Of a stretch of 64,000 nt of DNA, positions 62,901-64,000 are shown in pieces. The position numbers were made by a program, and so were the translations under genes. Every line of letters begins with the position of its first letter. Within the stretch, counting starts at the first letter, position 1. Where the stretch lies: the NCBI GenBank assembly GCA_905331475.1, contig CAJNYU010004046.1, positions 1,106 to 65,105 on the forward strand. Reading direction: 5' to 3'. Under the pieces are notes generated by a model. That model saw only the letters and a program-made list of their open reading frames with translations, ran no database searches and was not told the DNA's origin. This DNA is from Rotaria socialis (Eukaryota; Rotifera; Eurotatoria; Philodinida; Philodinidae).

Positions 62901-64000
62901 TTGATGACTACGTGAAGGCATTGGTGGATCTAGTCAGTATTTTGATTTAAAATATTTTAATCATATGCAGAAAAATATTCAACCTACATTTAACAGTTAT
63001 TACTGCCGGTTTACTTCGAACACCAGCTGAATTTAACGTGTTTATTATACATACATAAAATCCATGATCCGAAGGTTCGATATTATGAATACTAAGAACA
63101 CCATCACTATAAGTTTGTATACGATCTCTTGATGAGATTGTATCCAAAACAGGAAGATCATCTTTCAACCTTATATATCAAACAGGAAACTATCATACAA
63201 TCAACGTTTTATATTACGAGTCGAACATACCATTGATATTGTAGTTTTTCACTACTTTCTCCTTCACATTTCAATATGACACTATCGTTTATTTTAACAG
63301 TTTGACTCTCGGGAAATCGTCGCCAATAGATCGAACCTTTTTTAATTGCATATAAAATTAAAATACTGAAGAAAAACAAAAATCTTCTGTCATACCACGT
63401 ATAAGAAGTTGAAAGTCATTTTGTATTGTACCCAGTCGATTTTTACCCACACATCTATACTTACCAGCCATCCGATCATCAACATTTCGAAGAGTAAATC
63501 TGAATAAATAAAAAGTAACAGTTTACACTCTCAAGATCTGTAAGATCATATACATACTGTTGACTATCAGTTATAAGTAATTCTAAGTTTTCATCTTTAC
63601 TTGTGTATTGTTTATTTTTCTCAATGATTTTATACCATTTTACAATGGGAACAGGAACTCCATAAATTTGACAAATGAAATTCACGGTTGAATAATGTGA
63701 AACTATTTGTAATGAATTGGATAATTTAATAAAATATGGTTGTTCTAGAATTAGATTTTTCTTGTAAAAACTAGATATAAAAAGAAAATACATACCATTA
63801 ACACGAAGTGTAACAAAATTGTTGCTCTTTACATCGAGTAGACCACGGTCAATTAAAATCAATCGACATTCAAATGTATCATTATCATTTAATTGAACAT
63901 TTTCGATCTTTAATGAACCGTTCGAAAGAAGACTATATTTATTACGATAGATATCATCGATATGTACAGGATAATTATCAAATTGACTAGCAATAGGCTT
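59919..64000 (-). CDS. IGSF9/turtle-like Ig-FN3 transmembrane receptor (5' end outside the window)
   Basis: Minus-strand exons from the window edge: 63796-64000 (partial), 63558-63744, 63396-63499, 63231-63336, 62988-63169, 62777-62929, 62582-62722, 62408-62523, 62212-62347, 60886-61524, 60664-60822, 60566-60608, 59919-60504. All phases match. They encode the end of a first Ig domain (NGSLKIENVQLNDNDTFECR), four more Ig domains (final Cys motifs KYRCVGKN, GFYVCIIN, GEYFCRAQN, GVYICQASN), two FN3 domains in one exon (SWEPGYDGGRFQHF, TWDHPDL), a TM segment (LLIMLLCILILLTISAISF) and a tail of about 220 residues starting with a basic/Cys stretch. Five Ig, two FN3 and one TM is the IGSF9/turtle arrangement; those proteins act in neurite patterning and synapse adhesion. 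The signal peptide lies outside the window. Confidence 0.85.

Overview
This is eukaryotic, almost certainly metazoan, DNA. Genes are split by short GT-AG introns, intergenic sequence is AT-rich with many microsatellites, and the recognisable products are animal-type: a T-type calcium channel, an innexin, a calcium-channel gamma-like claudin-fold protein, an Ig/FN3 neuronal adhesion receptor, a membrane guanylyl cyclase and a gustatory-receptor-like 7TM protein. An intron-bearing adenylation domain of nonribosomal peptide synthetase (NRPS) type, and hairpins built from TGTGGG (the telomeric hexamer known from bdelloid rotifers), make a bdelloid rotifer (Adineta/Rotaria-like) my best guess. That assignment is an inference. 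The sequence is draft: N runs lie at 17934-17943 and 41933-41961, and single Ns at 19130 and 55906.

Layout. 1-12 kb is repeat-rich with three small genes: an unrecognised beta-rich protein (2690-3855, +), a Ly6/three-finger GPI-anchored protein (8613-10480, -) whose last coding exon is split by a transposon-like element, and a secreted Cys-rich peptide with an in-frame TGA (11492-11743, +). 12.4-22.8 kb (-) is a complete or nearly complete Cav3 T-type channel in 22 exons, with an EEDD selectivity filter and inverted-repeat elements in its introns. 24.4-26.2 kb (-) is a truncated, degenerate adenylation-domain gene. 29.8-31.0 kb is a tandem and direct-repeat block. 31.8-33.4 kb (-) is an unrecognised Ser/Pro-rich protein with a possible PH-like domain. 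39.1-40.1 kb (-) is a CACNG/stargazin-like four-TM protein. 43.9-45.9 kb (-) is a guanylyl cyclase. 47.4-49.5 kb (+) is a 7TM gustatory-receptor-like protein, convergent with an innexin at 49.6-51.0 kb (-). 55.3-56.3 kb is a broken second copy of that receptor/innexin junction carrying a clean hAT-type MITE. 59.9-64.0 kb (-) is the 3' part of an IGSF9/turtle-like receptor that runs off the window.

Exon structures were built by hand from splice consensus, reading frame and family similarity. For the channel, gamma-like, cyclase, 7TM, innexin and adhesion genes every proposed junction keeps frame, which is strong internal support. Several products (T-type channel, gamma-like subunit, innexin, cyclase, adhesion receptor) would fit excitable or neural cells, but they are separate genes with kilobases between them and nothing suggests co-transcription. 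I found no rRNA, tRNA or CRISPR array by eye. I did not find a wholly new system. The most informative items are the mobile-element insertions with readable target duplications and the penta-cysteine pore turret of the T-type channel.
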